The notes beneath the pieces were generated by a model. That model saw only the letters and a list, made by a program, of their open reading frames with translations. It did not search any database and was not told the DNA's origin. From NCBI RefSeq assembly GCF_963678635.1, contig NC_087063.1, positions 6,540,386-6,604,385 of the forward strand: a stretch of DNA of 64,000 bases, written 5' to 3'. The DNA comes from Symsagittifera roscoffensis. Its lineage: Eukaryota; Xenacoelomorpha; Acoela; Convolutidae. Numbering within the stretch: the stretch's first letter is position 1; each line of letters begins with the position of its first letter. This document shows, piece after piece, positions 12,648-25,749 of the stretch. The position numbers and the translations under genes are program-made.

Positions 12648-15600
12648 CGTTTGTTTCGGGAGATCGTATTATGACTTCTGATCGGTTGTGATAAGTGTTG
12701 ATTTTTCAGATTATAGGATAGCAGTCTTCCAATCTCGCTCGGAAGTGGAATGTAGTTTGATTTCGGATGCAAGGCCTGGTGACTTGTATCTGTACGCTTC
12801 CTTGAACATCGAGATGGCCATTGTTCGGTTGCAATGGGTTTCCTTTGCTGCGATGCCAAGTCGTACTTTAAATCCGTTAAGTGCAGTGACTGTAGGCGGC
12901 ATGTCGGGTGTGTTTTGCTATTCCGTAGTTTGAGTGTGATTGGTTTGTCAAGTTTCTTGCTGCTTCGTCTTTGGGCTATATGTTATCCTTATACTGCATT
13001 GTATTATTTACATATACAAATCTTAGTTAAATTTGTTTTTAGTTATGATCTTATATTAGTTTTTAAAACAAAAGCGTTATTGTTTAGTTCGGTTATTTTT
13101 AAGAACTACTCACCCTTGAGTAACTCTCGTCAAAAATAGAGGGTGTTGTCACAAAGCGTGGGAGTAGCACGGTGGGTTAGGCTGGCTATAGAGCATGCTC
13201 AGGACGTCCTCTCTCGTGGGTTAGGCCAGGAGTGGGAGTACAAATTCATGCTCTCTTTTTTGGGGGGTCCTGTTTGTGTTCAACCTTTCGTGCCTTTTTT
13301 ATTAGTCGTTTTTTCCTTTTTTGACTTGGTTGTAACCTTTTCTCAAAAATCGAACTGTTTGTTTTGGGTTTGTCTTTCGACTTTTTGGTGTTACGTTCTT
13401 TTTTATTCAGACTTGAAAGTAGTCTTCAAAATAAAAATTTATCCAGTTCTAAGCTGGTGTTAATCCAGTTTGAGTACGGTGGGTTTTCTTTTCTTAATCA
13501 TGCTGTTAGGTTGTGGTTTGTGGTGTTTAGCAATTGCGTTGCTTAGTTTGGATTATTATAAAAGTCCTTTCCAACCGGGTTGAAGAAACGTTTGAGAAGT
13601 GTCAAAATTAGTTAGAGTTGTTATCACGATTGTTTCGGGAGATTGTATTATGACTTCTGATCGGTTGTGATAAGTGTTGATTTAGTTGATTATAGAATAG
13701 CAATGTTCCAATCTAGTTAGGAAGTGGCATGTAGTTTGATTTTGGATTCAGTGCCTGGTGACTTGGATCTGTACGTGTACTTGAACATCGAGATGGCCAT
13801 TGTTCGGTTGCGATGGGTTTCCTTTGCTGCGATGCCAATTCGTACTGTAAATCCGTTGAGTATAGTGACTGTAGGCGGCATGTCGGGTGTGTTTGGCAAT
13901 TCCGTAGTTGGAGTGTAATTGGGTTGTCAAGCTCCTTGCTGCTTTGTCTTTGGGCTGTATGTTATCTTCATACTGCATTGTTTTATTTAGATATACAAAT
14001 CTTTGTTAAGTTTTTTTAGTTATGACTTTGTATTAGTTTTCATCGCAAAAGAGTTTTTGTTTAGTTTGCTTGTTTTTAAGAGCTTCTCACCCTTGAGTAA
14101 CTCTCGTCAAAATTAAACGGTGTTGTCACCAACCGTGGGTGTAACACGGCGGGTTAGGCTGGCTATAGAGCATGCTCAGGACGTCCTCTCTGGTGAGTTA
14201 GGCCAGGAGTGGGAGTACAATTTCATGCTATCTTTTTTGGGGGATCCTGTTTGTGTTCAACCTTTCGTGCCTTTTTTTTACTGGTTTTTTCCTTTTTTTG
14301 TCTTGGTTGTGTTCTTTTCTCAAAAATCGAATCGTTTTGTTTGGGTTTGTCTTTCGACTTTTTGGTGTCTTGTTCTTTCGTGTTCAGACTTGAGAGTAGT
14401 CTTCAAAAGAATAATTTATCCAGTTCTAAGCTGATCTTAATCCAGTTTCGATACCGTGGATTTTCTTTTCTTAGTCATGCTGTTAGGTTGTGGTTTGTGG
14501 TGTTTAGCAATTGCGTTGGTTAGTTTGGATTAATACATAAATCATTTCCAACCGGGTTAAAGGAAAGTTTGAGACGTGTGACAACTAGTTAGAATTGTTA
14601 TCACGATCGTTTCGGGAGATCGTATTAGGACTTCTGATCGGTTGTGATAAGTTTTGATTTAGTTGATTATAGAATAGCAATGTTCCAATCTCGTTAGGAA
14701 TTAGCATGTAGTTTGATTTTGTATTCAGTGCCTGGTGACTTGGATCTGTACGTGTACTTGAACATCGAGATGGCCATTGTTCGGTTGCGATGGGTTTCCT
14801 TTGCTGCGATGTCAAGACGTACCTTAAATCCGTTGAGTGTAGTGACTGTAGGCGGTATGTCGGGTGTGTTTTGCAATTCCGTAGTTGGAGTGAGATTGGG
14901 TTGCCAAGCTCCTTGCTGCTTCGTCTTTGGGCTGTATTTCATATCAATACTGCATTGTATTATTTAGATATACAAATCTTTGTTTAATTTGTTTCTAGTT
15001 ATGATCTTGTATTAGTTTTTATCGCAAAATTTTTTTTGTTTGGTTTGGTTGTTTTTAAGAGCTACTCACCCTTGAGTAACTCTCGTCAAAAATAGACGGT
15101 GTTGTCACCAACCGTGGGTGTAGCACGGTGGGTTAGGCTGGCTATAGAGTATGCTCAGGACGTCCTCTCTGGTGGATTAGGCCAGGAAGGGGAGTAAAAA
15201 TTAATGCTCTCTTTTTTTTGGGGGGTCCTGTTTGTGTTCAACCTTATGCGCCTTTTTTATAACTGGTTTTTTCCTTTTTTGCCTTGGTTGTGTCCTTTTC
15301 CTCAAAAATCAAATAGTTTTGTTTGAGTTTGTTTTTCGACTTTTTGGTGTTTTGTTCATTTGTGTTCAGACTTGAGAGTAGTCTTCAAAAGAATAATTTA
15401 TCCAGTTCTAAGCTGATCTTAATCGAGTTTGGGTACCGTGGGTTTTCTTTTCTTAGTCATGCTGTTAGGTTGTGGTTTATGGTGTTTAGCAATAGCGTTG
15501 GTTAGTTTGGATTAATACATAAATCATTTCCAATCGGGTTAAAGGAAAATTTGAGACGTGTGAAAACTAGTTAGAGTTGTTATCACGATCGTTTCGGGAG

Positions 15601-18600
15601 ATCGTATTATGACTTCTGATCGGTTGTGATAAGTGTTATTTTAGTTGATTATAAAATAGCAATGTTCCAATCTCGTTAGGAAGTGGCATGTAGTTTGATT
15701 TTGGATTCAGTGCCTGGTGACTTGGATCTTTACGTGTACTTGAACATTGAGATGGCCATTGTTCGGTGGCAATGGGTTTCCTTTGCTGCGATGCCAAGTC
15801 GTACTCTAAATCCGTTGAGTGTAGTGACTGTAGGCGGCATGTCGGGTGTGTTTGGCAATTCCGTAGTTGGAGTGTAATTGTGTTGTCAAGCTCCTTGCTG
15901 CTTTGTCTTTGGGCTGTATGTTATCTTCATACTGCATTGTTTTATTTAGATATACAAATCTTTGTTAATTTTTTTTAGTTATGATCTTGTATTAGTTTTT
16001 ATCGCAAAAGAGTTTTTGTTTAGTTTGCTTGTTTTTAAGAGCTACTCACCCTTGAGTAACTCTCGTCAAAAATAGACGGTGTTGTCACCAACCGTGGTTG
16101 TAACACGGTGGGTTAGGCTGGCTATAGAGCATGCTCAGGACGTCCTCTCTGGTGAGTTAGGCCAGGAGTGGGAGTACAAATTCATGCTATCTTGTTTGGG
16201 GGATCCTAATTGTGTCCAACCTTTCGTGCCTTTTTTATTACTGTTTTTTTTATTTTTTTTGTCTTGGTTGTGTTCTTTTCTCAAAAATCAAATCGTTTTG
16301 TTTGGGTTTGTCTTTCGACTTTTTGGTGTCTTGTTCTTTCGTGTTCAGACTTGAGAGTAGTCTTCAAAAGAATAATTTATCCAGTTCTAAGCTGATCTTA
16401 ATCCAGTTTGGATACCGTGGATTTTCTTTTCCTAGTCATGCTGTTAGGTTGTGGTTTGTGGTGTTTAGCAATTGCGTTGGTTAGTTTGGATTAATACATA
16501 AATCATTTCCAACCGGGTTAAAGGAAAGTTTGAGACGTGTGACAACTAGTTAGAGTTGTTATCACGATCGTTTCGGGAGATCGTATTAGGACTTCTGATC
16601 GGCTGTGATAAGTTTTGATTTAGTTGATTATTGAATAGCAATGTTCCAATCTCGTTAGGAATTGGCATGTAGTTTGATTTTGTTTTCAGTGCCTGGTGAC
16701 TTGGATCTGTACGTGTACTTGAACATCGAGATGGCCATTGTTCGGTTGCGATGGGTTTCCTTTGCTGCGATGCCAAGTCGTACTGTAAATCCGTTGAGTG
16801 TAGTGACTGTGGGCGGTATGTCGGGTGTGTTTTGCAATTCCGTAGTTGGAGTGAGATTGGGTTGCCAAGCTCCTTGCTGCTTCGTTTTTGGGCTGTATTT
16901 TATATCAATACTGCATTGTATTATTTAGATATACAAATCTTTGTTTAATTTGTTTTTAGTTATGATCTTGTATTAGTTTTTATCGCAAAAATTGTTTTGT
17001 TTGGTTTGGTTGTTTTTAAGAGCTACTCACCCTTGAGTAATTCTCGTCAAAAAAAGACGGTGTTGTCATCAACCGTGGGTGTAGCACGGTGGGTTAGGCT
17101 GGCTATAGAGCATGCTCAGGACGTCCTCTCTGTTGGGTTAGGCCAGGAAGGGGAGTAAAAATTATTGCTCTCGTTTTTTGGGGGGTCCTGTTTGTGTTCA
17201 ACCTTATGCGCCTTTTTTATAACTGGTTTTTTCCTTTTTTGCCTTGGTTGTGTCCTTTTCCTCAAAAATCAAATCGTTTTGTTTGAGTTTGTTTTTCGAC
17301 TTTTTGGTGTTTTGTTCATTTGTGTTCAGACTTGAGAGTAGTCTTCAAAAGAATAATTTATCCAGTTCTAAGCTGATCTTAATCCAGTTTGGATACCGTG
17401 GGTTTTCTTTTCTTAGTCATGCTGTTAGGTTGTGGTTTGCGGTGTTTAGCAATTGCGTTGGTTAGTTTGGATTAATACATAAATCATTTCCAACCGGGTT
17501 AAAGGAAAATTTGAGACGTGTGAAAACTAGTTAGAGTTGTTATCACGATCGTTTCGGGAGATCGTATTAGGACTCCTGATCGGTTGTGATAAGTGTTGAT
17601 TTAGTTGATTATAGAATAGCAATGTTCCAATCTAGTTAGGAAGTGGCATGTAGTTTGATTTTGTATTCAGTGCCTGGTGACTTGGATCTGTGCGTGTACT
17701 TGAACATCGCGATGGCCATTGTTCGGTTGCGATGGGTTTCCTTTGCTGCGATGCCAATTCGTACTGTAAATCCGTTGAGTGTAGTGACTGTAGGCGGTAT
17801 GTCGGGTGTGTTTTGCAATTCCGCAGTTGGAGTGAGTTTGGGTTGCCAGGCTCCTTGCTGCTTCGTCTTTGGGCTGTATTTTATATCAATACTGCATTGT
17901 ATTTTTTAGATATACAAATCTTTGTTAAATTTGTTTTTAGTTATGATCTTGTATTAGTTTTTATCGCAAATTTTTTTTGTTTGGTTTGGTTGTTTTTAAG
18001 AGCTACTCACCCTTCTGTAACTCTCGTCAAAAATAGACGGTGTTGTCACCAACCGTGGGAGTAGCACGGTGGGTTAGGCTGGCTATAGAGCATGCTCAGG
18101 ACGTCCTCTCTGGTGGGTTAAGCCAGGAAGGGGAGTAAAAATTAATGCTCTTTTTTTGGGGGGGTCCTGTTTGTGTTCAACCTTATGCGCCATTTTTATA
18201 ACTGGTTTTTTCCTTTTTTGTCTTGGTTGTGTCCTTTTCCTCAAAAATCAAATCGTTTTGTTTGAGTTTGTTTTTCGATTTTTTGGTGTTTTGTTCATTT
18301 GTGTTCAGACTTGAGAGTAGTCTTCAGAAGAATAATTTACCCAGTTCTAAGCTGATCCTAATCCAGTTTGGGTACCGTGGGTTTTCTTTTCTTAGTCATG
18401 CTGTTAGGTTGTGGTTTATGGTGTTTAGCAATAGCGTTGGTTAGTTTGGATTATTACATAATTCCTTTCCAACCGGGTTAGAGGAAAGTTTGAGACGGGT
18501 GAAAACTAGTTAGAGTTGTTATCACGATCGTTTCGGGAGATCGTATTATGACTTCTGATCGGTTGTGATAAGTGTTAAATTAGTTGATTATAAAATAGCA

Positions 18601-21600
18601 ATGTTCCAATCTCGTTAGGAAGTGGCATGTAGTTTGATTTTGGATTCAGTGCCTGGTGACTTGGATCTTTACGTGTACTTGAACATCGAGATTCCCATTG
18701 TTCGGTTGCGATGGATTTCCTTTGCTGCGATGCCAAGTCGTACTGTAAAACCGTTGAGTGTAGTGACTGTAGGCGGCATGTCGGGTGTGTTTTGCAATTC
18801 CATAGTTGGAGTGTGATTGGGTTCTCAAGCTCCTTGCTGCTTCGTCTTTGGGCTGTAAGTTATCTTCATACTGGATTGTATTATTTAGATATACAAATCT
18901 TTAATAGTTTTGTTTTTAGTTATGATCTTGTATTATTTTTTATCGCAAAACAGTTTTTGTTTAGTTTGGTTGTTTTAAAGAGCTACTTACCGTTGAGTAA
19001 ATCTCGTCAAAAATATACGGTGTTGTCACCAACTGTGCGTGCAGTACGGTGGGTTAGGCTGGCTATAGAGCATGCTCAGGACGTCCTCTCTGGTGGGTTA
19101 GGCCAGGAGTGGGAGTACAAATTCATGCTCTCTTTTTTGGGGGGTCCTGTTTGTGTTCAACCTTTCGTGCCTTTTTAATTAGTCGTTTTTTTCTTTTTTG
19201 ACTTGGTTGTAACCTTTTCTCAAAAATCGAATCGTTTGTTTTGGGTTTGTCTTTCGACTTTTTGGTGTTACGTTCTTTTTTGTTCAGACTTGAAAGTAGT
19301 CTTCAAAAGAAAAATTTATGCAGTTCTAAGCTGGTGTTAATCCAGTTTGAGTACGGTGGGTTTTCTGTTCTTAGTCATGCTGTTAGGTTGTGGTTTGTGG
19401 TGTTTAGCAATAGCGTTGGTTAGTTTGGATTATTAAATAATTCCTTTCCAACCGGGTTAGAGGAAAGTTTGAGACGGGTGAAAATTAGTTAGAGTTGTTA
19501 TCACGATTGTTTCGGGAGATTGTATTATGACTTCTGATTGGTTGTGATAAGTGTTAATTTAGTTGATTATAAAATAGCAATGTTCCAATCTCGTTAGGAA
19601 GTGGCATGTAGTTTGATTTTGGATTCAGTGCCTGGTGACTTGGATCTTAAGTGTACTTGAACATCGAGATGCCCATTGTTCGGTTGCGATGGATTTCCTT
19701 TGCTGCGATGCCAAGTCGTACTGTAAATCCGTTGAGTGTAGTGACTGTAGGCGGCATGTCGGGTGTGTTTTGCAATTCCGTAGTTGGAGTGTGATTGGGT
19801 TCTCAAGCTCCTTGCTGCTTCGTCTTTGGGCTGTATGTTATCTTCATACTGCATTGTATTATTGAGATATACAAATCTTTGATAATTTTGTTCTTAATTA
19901 TGATCTTGTATTAGTTTTTATCGCAAAAATTTTTTTTGTTTTGTTTGAATGTTCTTAAGAGCTACTCACCCTTGAGTAACTCTCGTCAAAAATAGACGGT
20001 GTTGTCACCAACCGTGGGTGTAGCACGGCGGGTTAGGCTGGCTATAGAGCATGCTCAGGACGTCCTCTCTGTTGGGTTAGGCCAGAAAGGGGAGTAAAAA
20101 TTAATGCTCTCTTTTTTGGGGGGTTCTGTTTTTGTTCAACCTTATGCGCCTTTTTTATAACTGGTTTTTTCCTTTTTTGTCTTGGTTGTGTCCTTTTCCT
20201 CAAAAATCAAATCGTTTTATTTGATTTTATTTTTCGACTTTTTGGTGTTTTGTTCATTTGTGTTCAGACTTGAGAGTAGTCTTCAGAAGAATAATTTATC
20301 CAGTTCTAAGCTGATTTTAATCCAGTTTGGGTACCGTGGGTTTTCTTTTCTTAGCCATGCTGTTAGGTTGTGGTTTTTGGTGTTTAGCAATAGCGTTGGT
20401 TAGTTTGGATTATTACATAATTCCTTTCCAACCGGGTTAGAGGAAAGTTTGAGACGGGTGAAAACTAGTTAGAGTTGTTATCACGATCGTTTCGGGAGAT
20501 CGTATTATGACTTCTGATTGGTTGTGATAAGTGTTAATTTAGTTGATTATAAAATAGCAATGTTCCAATCTCGTTAGGAAGTGGCATGTAGTTTGATTTT
20601 GGATTCAGTGCCTGGTGACTTGGATCTTTACGTGTACTTGAACATCGAGATGCCCATTGTTCGGTTGCGATGGATTTCCTTTGCTGCGATGCCAAGTCGT
20701 ACTGTAAATCCGTTGAGTGTAGTGACTGTAGGCGGCATGTCGGGTGTGTTTTGCAATTCCGTAGTTGGAGTGTGATTGGGTTCTCAAGCTCCTTGCTGCT
20801 TCGTCTTTGGGCTGTATGTTATCTTCATACTGCATTGTATTATTTAGATATACAAATCTTTTTTACTTTTGTTTTTAGTTATGATCTTGTATTATTTTTT
20901 ATCGCAAAATAGTTTTTGTTTAGTTTGGTTGTTTTAAAGAGCTACTTACCCTTGAGTAACTCTCGTCAAAAATAGACGGTGTTGTCACCAACCGTGGGAG
21001 TAGCACGGTGGGTTAGGCTGGCTATAGAGCATGCTCAGGACGTCCTCTCTGTTGGGTTAGGCCAGAAAGGGGAGTAAAAAATAATGCTCTCTTTTTTGGG
21101 GGGTCCTGTTTTTGTTCAACCTTATGCGCCTTTTTTATAACTGGTTTTTTCCTTTTTTGTCTTGGTTGTGTCCTTTTCCTCAAAAATCAAATCGTTTTAT
21201 TTGAGTTTGTTTTTCGACTTTTTGGTGTTTTGTTCATTTGTGTTCAGACTTGAGAGTAGTCTTCAGAAGAATAATTTATCCAGTTCTAAGCTGATTTTAA
21301 TCCAGTTTGGATACCGTGGGTTTTCTTTTCTTAGTCATGCTGTTAGGTTGTGGTTTATGGTGTTTAGCAATAGCGTTGGTTAGTTTGGATTATTACATAA
21401 TTCCTTTCCAACCGGGTTAGAGGAAAGTTTGAGACGGGCGAAAACTAGTTAGAGTTGTTATCACAATCGTTTCGGGAGATCGTATTATGACTTCTGATCG
21501 GTTGTGATAAGTGTTAATTTAGTTGATTATAAAATAGCAATGTTCCAATCTCGTTAGGAAGTGGCATGTAGTTTGATTTTGGATTCAGTGCCTGGTGACT

Positions 21601-22110
21601 TGGATCTTTACGTGAACTTGAACATCGAGATGCCCATTGTTCGGTTGCGATGGATTTCCTTTGCTGCGATGCCAAGTCGTACTGTAAATCCGTTGAGTGT
21701 AGTGACTGTAGGCGGCATGTCGGGTGTGTTTTGCAATTCCGTAGTTGGAGTGTGATTGGGTTCTCAAGCTCCTTGCTGCTTCGTCTTTGGGCTGTATGTT
21801 ATCTTCATACTGCATTGTATTATTTAGATATACAAATCTTTATTAATTTTGTTTTTAGTTATGATCTTGTATTATTTTTTATCGCAAAACAGTTTTTGTT
21901 TAGTTTGGTGGTTTTAAAGGGCTACTTACCCTTGAGTAACTCTCGTCAAAAATATACGGTGTTGTCACCAACTGTGCGTGCAGTACGGTGGGTTAGGCTG
22001 GCTATAGAGCATGCTCAGGACGTCCTCTCTGGTGGGTTAGGCGAGGAGTGGGAGTACAAAATCATGCTCTCTTTTTTTGGGGGACTCTGTTTGTGTTCAA
22101 CCTTATGCGC
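12648..22110 (+). repeat. Satellite array, block 2 (10 units of ~980 bp, homogenised)
   Basis: The landmark motif occurs at 13191, 14168, 15147, 16127, 17108, 18088, 19068, 20047, 21027 and 22007, so spacing is 977-981 bp throughout. This is far more uniform than block 1. Unit types are visible. Units at 13191 and 19068 share a TTAGTCGTTTTTT / GACTTGGTTGTAACC version. Units at 14168 and 16127 share GGATCCT and GTGTCTTGTTCTTTCGTG. Units at 15147, 17108, 18088, 20047 and 21027 share AACCTTATGCGCC. Units at 19068 and 22007 share AACTGTGCGTGCAGTACGG. Block 2 also differs from block 1 by CACCAACCGTGGG in place of CACAAAGCGTGGG. The last unit is cut at 22110 by the next repeat family. Confidence 0.95.
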
Positions 22111-22696
22111 CTGTTTCTATCCTATTTGTGTAAATTGTTTTTGAGTGAGTGCCGTTGTTAAAAGATAGAATTCATTGCTGCATTGTTTGTTATCATAGGG
22201 GGGTGTTATATGATGGTAGTGATAGTGGATTAGTGAAGTGATAAAATGATGTCAACGAAAGTGTTGGGTATAATTCGTGCTCAATAACATAATTAGGGTC
22301 TTCGTCATTGGGGTCTGAATGAAAGTAGTATATTGGGGAAAAAGGGTAAACATATTTGGAGAAATTCTTTAGCGTTAGTGTGAAGTGGGTGAGTAAAAAA
22401 TGTTGTGGATGTTCCTGGGTGAAAAGGAAATGAGTATTGGAGAATTTTTTGTTTTAAAAGTTCGGTAAGCTCGGTTTGTTCTGGAGGGTGAAGTTGACGA
22501 GGGAAATGGGTCTTGCGAAGGAGTAAAATTTGAAGAGGGAGTTGGGGTTGATGCGTTTGATGATATTATAAATTGTGAGAGTTGGTGAATAGTTACTGTT
22601 TGAGGGTGCTGTAATTTTGTTGAAGTGCAATGAAATTGTCAAGCTCGTAAGATATTTGTGCATTTACAGGGCTGCTGTTGTCAGAAGGTTCACTGG

Positions 22697-22912
22697 TCAA
22701 AGGGAATCTGTGGGCGTTACATTAGAAATAGAAGAGGGAGTGGAAGGGGGTTCGAATTTTTTTTTGGAGTGGAGAGGTCGAAAGGGAGTTTGGGAAAATG
22801 TAGATGGGCTGGGTTCAGAACTGTCAAAATCGCCGGGGCTCTCGAGACCGCAGATATTAAAAAGGGGAACAGTATTAAATACAGTGGTGTTCGAATTAGT
22901 ATCTGAATCCAT
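22697..22912 (-). pseudogene. Ser/Pro/Thr-rich reading frame of the 2.24-kb repeat (copy 1)
   Basis: A 71-residue minus-strand frame starting MDSDTNSNTTVFNTVPLFN, rich in Ser, Pro, Thr and Phe. Identical or near-identical frames occur at 24936-25151 and 27176-27391. In copy 3 the frame can be followed upstream of the Met into more Pro/Ser-rich coding, which suggests that the three are the end of a longer mobile-element protein. I recognise no domain. Confidence 0.45.
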
Positions 22913-22923
22913 GTGAAGTGATT

Positions 22924-23083
22924 GAGAGTAGTCTTCAAAAGAATAATTTTTCCAGTTCTACGCTGGTGTTAATCCAGTTTGGGTAACGTGGGTCTTAGTC
23001 AAGCTATTAGGTTGTGGTTTGTGGTGTTAAGTAAGCTTGCGTTGGTTAGTTTGGATTATTTTATAATTCCTTTCCAACCGGGC
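22924..23083 (+). repeat. Satellite scrap embedded in repeat copy 1
   Basis: The 160 bp from GAGAGTAGTCTTCAAAAG to CCTTTCCAACCGGG match the corresponding part of every ~980-bp satellite unit (for example 14391-14560). The flanks are 2.24-kb repeat sequence unrelated to the satellite. Confidence 0.85.
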
Positions 23084-23509
23084 AAATATATTGAATTTTT
23101 CGTGGGCGGGCTGTGCGGTTGTGGATAGAATTGTGGGCGAGTGAAAATTTAAAACTATAAAGAAGCGTCTTTGAAAAGATTATTGCTTTATTCGGGGGGT
23201 TGAAATTATCATTTTTTTCCTTGTAGGAATATTTACTGCATATGGTAAAAGAATTTATATGAATCAATTTATTGCTGTTTTGGGGGTATAGTTTACTGCT
23301 TCATTTATTGAAATTTGTTAAACGAAATTAATAGAAATGATTCGTTAATAGAAATTTATGATTCTAGAAAAATTGTTCTGTTTTTTATTTCGTTTTTCTT
23401 TTTTGTAGATGGTTGATAATCGTGCTTGTGAAGACTATAGAAAAAAAGAAAACATTTACAAAGAATGGTTAGTTTTTGTTCGACTTTATTAGTAAATTAA
23501 TTAATTCAT

Positions 23510-24056
23510 ATTACCTATTTTTACGTGAAGAATCCGTGGGGAAAAACGTCGTGGATGATCTCTGATGATTTTAGTAATTTAGCTATCAAACGGATGATGT
23601 ATTTAGTTTGAAAAAGTGGCCAAAGCAATTCGAGTGCTTTAATGATGTTGTGCTCTTTAGTGCTGGGTGAGAGTCCATAAGGTGTATTTTGAATGAGGTT
23701 ACAAAGTTTATGATTATCTCTGGTGTTATGGATGAATTCTAGGATCGGGATTTCAACGGGCTGAAGGAATTTGTGTGGTACGTTTAGTGAGCGTGATTCG
23801 TCTATGTTGAACTTTGGTTATGGGTCATCTGGGTGATGGGATCATAATTGCGAGGGATGCCTTGTAGGTTAGTGTCATAAAAACAATAAGTGAAATTAGG
23901 AAAGAATGGTGAGGTATATTTAGAGTTAATGTACTGATATCTGTGGTGAATTTGTCGTGCTGGTGTATTTTGAGTGTAATGATGTTGGATGAACTTATAG
24001 TAAGTATAAGTGTGTGTTTGTTTAGTTCCTAGCATGTCGTCGTGTGAACAGAGCAA
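23510..24056 (-). pseudogene. Broken copy of the 181-residue repeat protein
   Basis: Homologous throughout to 25750-26295. The frame is intact from 24056 down to 23802 and is then shifted by small differences around 23810-23820, where copy 1 reads TTGAACTTTGG and copy 2 reads TTGAAGTTTTTG. The remainder is visible in another frame. It is a decayed duplicate. Confidence 0.55.
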
Positions 24057-25162
24057 ATCACGTTCTTTGAGTGTGAGGAAATGAAAAGTTAGTGAAAAAT
24101 TGTTAAATTTGTTGAATTATGGATCATAAGCTTGAATTTCACAAAATGATATTGAAATAATGTGGTCGTATGTTGTTGAAAAATTTGAGGGTGAAAACGT
24201 ATGGTGTTTAATGGAAAATTTTTCTGTTAGTTGTGAGTTAGCAAATGTGTAGTCATTCAGAAAGATGTCTCCGTTGGGTCTTATGATGTTATGGTCCTTG
24301 TGATCGATCGAATTTTCGTTAGCTTTGGGTGCGGTGAATCTGATAAGTGACTGTTTCTATCCTATTTGTGTAAATTGTTTTTGAGTGAGTGCCGTTGTTA
24401 AAAGATAGAATTCATTGCTGCATTGTTTGTTATCATAGGGGGGTGTTATATGATGGTAGTGATAGTGGATTAGTGAAGTGATAAAATGATGTCAACGAAA
24501 GTGTTGGGTATAATTCGTGCTCAATAACATAATTAGGGTCTTCGTCATTGGGGTCTGAATGAAAGTAGTATATTGGGGAAAAAGGTAAACATATTTGGAG
24601 AAATTCTTTAGCGTTAGTGTGAAGTGGGTGAGTAAAAAATGTTGTGGATGTTCCTGGGTGAAAAGGAAATGAGTATTGGAGAATTTTTTGTTTTAAAAGT
24701 TCGGTAAGCTCGGTTTGTTCTGGAGGGTGAAGTTGACGAGGGAAATGGGTCTTGCGAAGGAGTAAAATTTGAAGAGGGAGTTGGGGTTGATGCGTTTGAT
24801 GATATTATAAATTGTGAGAGTTGGTGAATAGTTACTGTTTGAGGGTGCTGTAATTTTGTTGAAGTGCAATGAAATTGTCAAGCTCGTAAGATATTTGTGC
24901 ATTTACAGGGCTGCTGTTGTCAGAAGGTTCACTGGTCAAAGGGAATCTGTGGGCGTTACATTAGAAATAGAAGAGGGAGTGGAAGGGGGTTCGAATTTTT
25001 TTTTGGAGTGGAGAGGTCGAAAGGGAGTTTGGGAAAATGTAGATGGGCTGGGTTCAGAACTGTCAAAATCGCCGGGGCTCTCGAGACCGCAGATATTAAA
25101 AAGGGGAACAGTATTAAATACAGTGGTGTTCGAATTAGTATCTGAATCCATGTGAAGTGATT

Positions 25163-25320
25163 GAGAGTAGTCTTCAGAAGAATAATTTTTCCAGTTCTAC
25201 GCTGGTGTTAATCCAGTTTGGGTAACGTGGGTCTTAGTCAAGCTGTTACGTTGTGGTTTGTGGTGTTTAGTAAGCTTGCGTTGGTTAGTTTGGATTATTT
25301 TATAATTCCTTTCCAACCGG
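25163..25320 (+). repeat. Satellite scrap embedded in repeat copy 2
   Basis: The same satellite-derived segment as at 22924-23083, in the same place of the second 2.24-kb copy. It shows that the chimera formed before the duplication. Copy 3 lacks it. Confidence 0.85.
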
Positions 25321-25749
25321 GCAAATATATTGAATTTTTCGTGGGCGGGCTGTGCGGTTGTGGATAGAATTGTGGGCGAGTGAAAATTTAAAACTATAAA
25401 GAAGCGTCTTTGAAAAGGTTATTGCTTTATTCGGGGGGTTGAAATTATCATTTTTTTCCTTGTAGGAATATTTACTGCATATGGTAAAAGAATTTATATG
25501 AATCAATTTATTGCTGTTTTGGGGGTATAGTTTACTGCTTCATTTATTGAAATTTGTTAAACGAAATTAATAGAAATGATTCGTTAATAGAAATTTATGA
25601 TTCTAGAAAAATTGTTCTGTTTTTTATTTCGTTTTTCTTTTTTGTAGATGGTTGATAATCGTGCTTGTGAAGACTATAGAAAAAGAGAAAACATTTACAA
25701 AGAATGGTTAGTTTTTGTTCGACTTTATTAGTAAATTAATTAATTCATA

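Noticed and set aside
1-22110. Dozens of 60-170 codon open frames, such as those starting MLSQSVGVARW or MISVDLFDN
   Set aside because: They recur once per satellite unit, overlap on both strands, lack consistent starts and stops between units and resemble no protein family. They are by-products of a low-stop repeat.
22454-22663. Basic minus-strand ORF repeated at 24693 and 26933 as a gene
   Set aside because: Short, low-complexity and repeated only because the 2.24-kb segment is. No start context or domain to support it.
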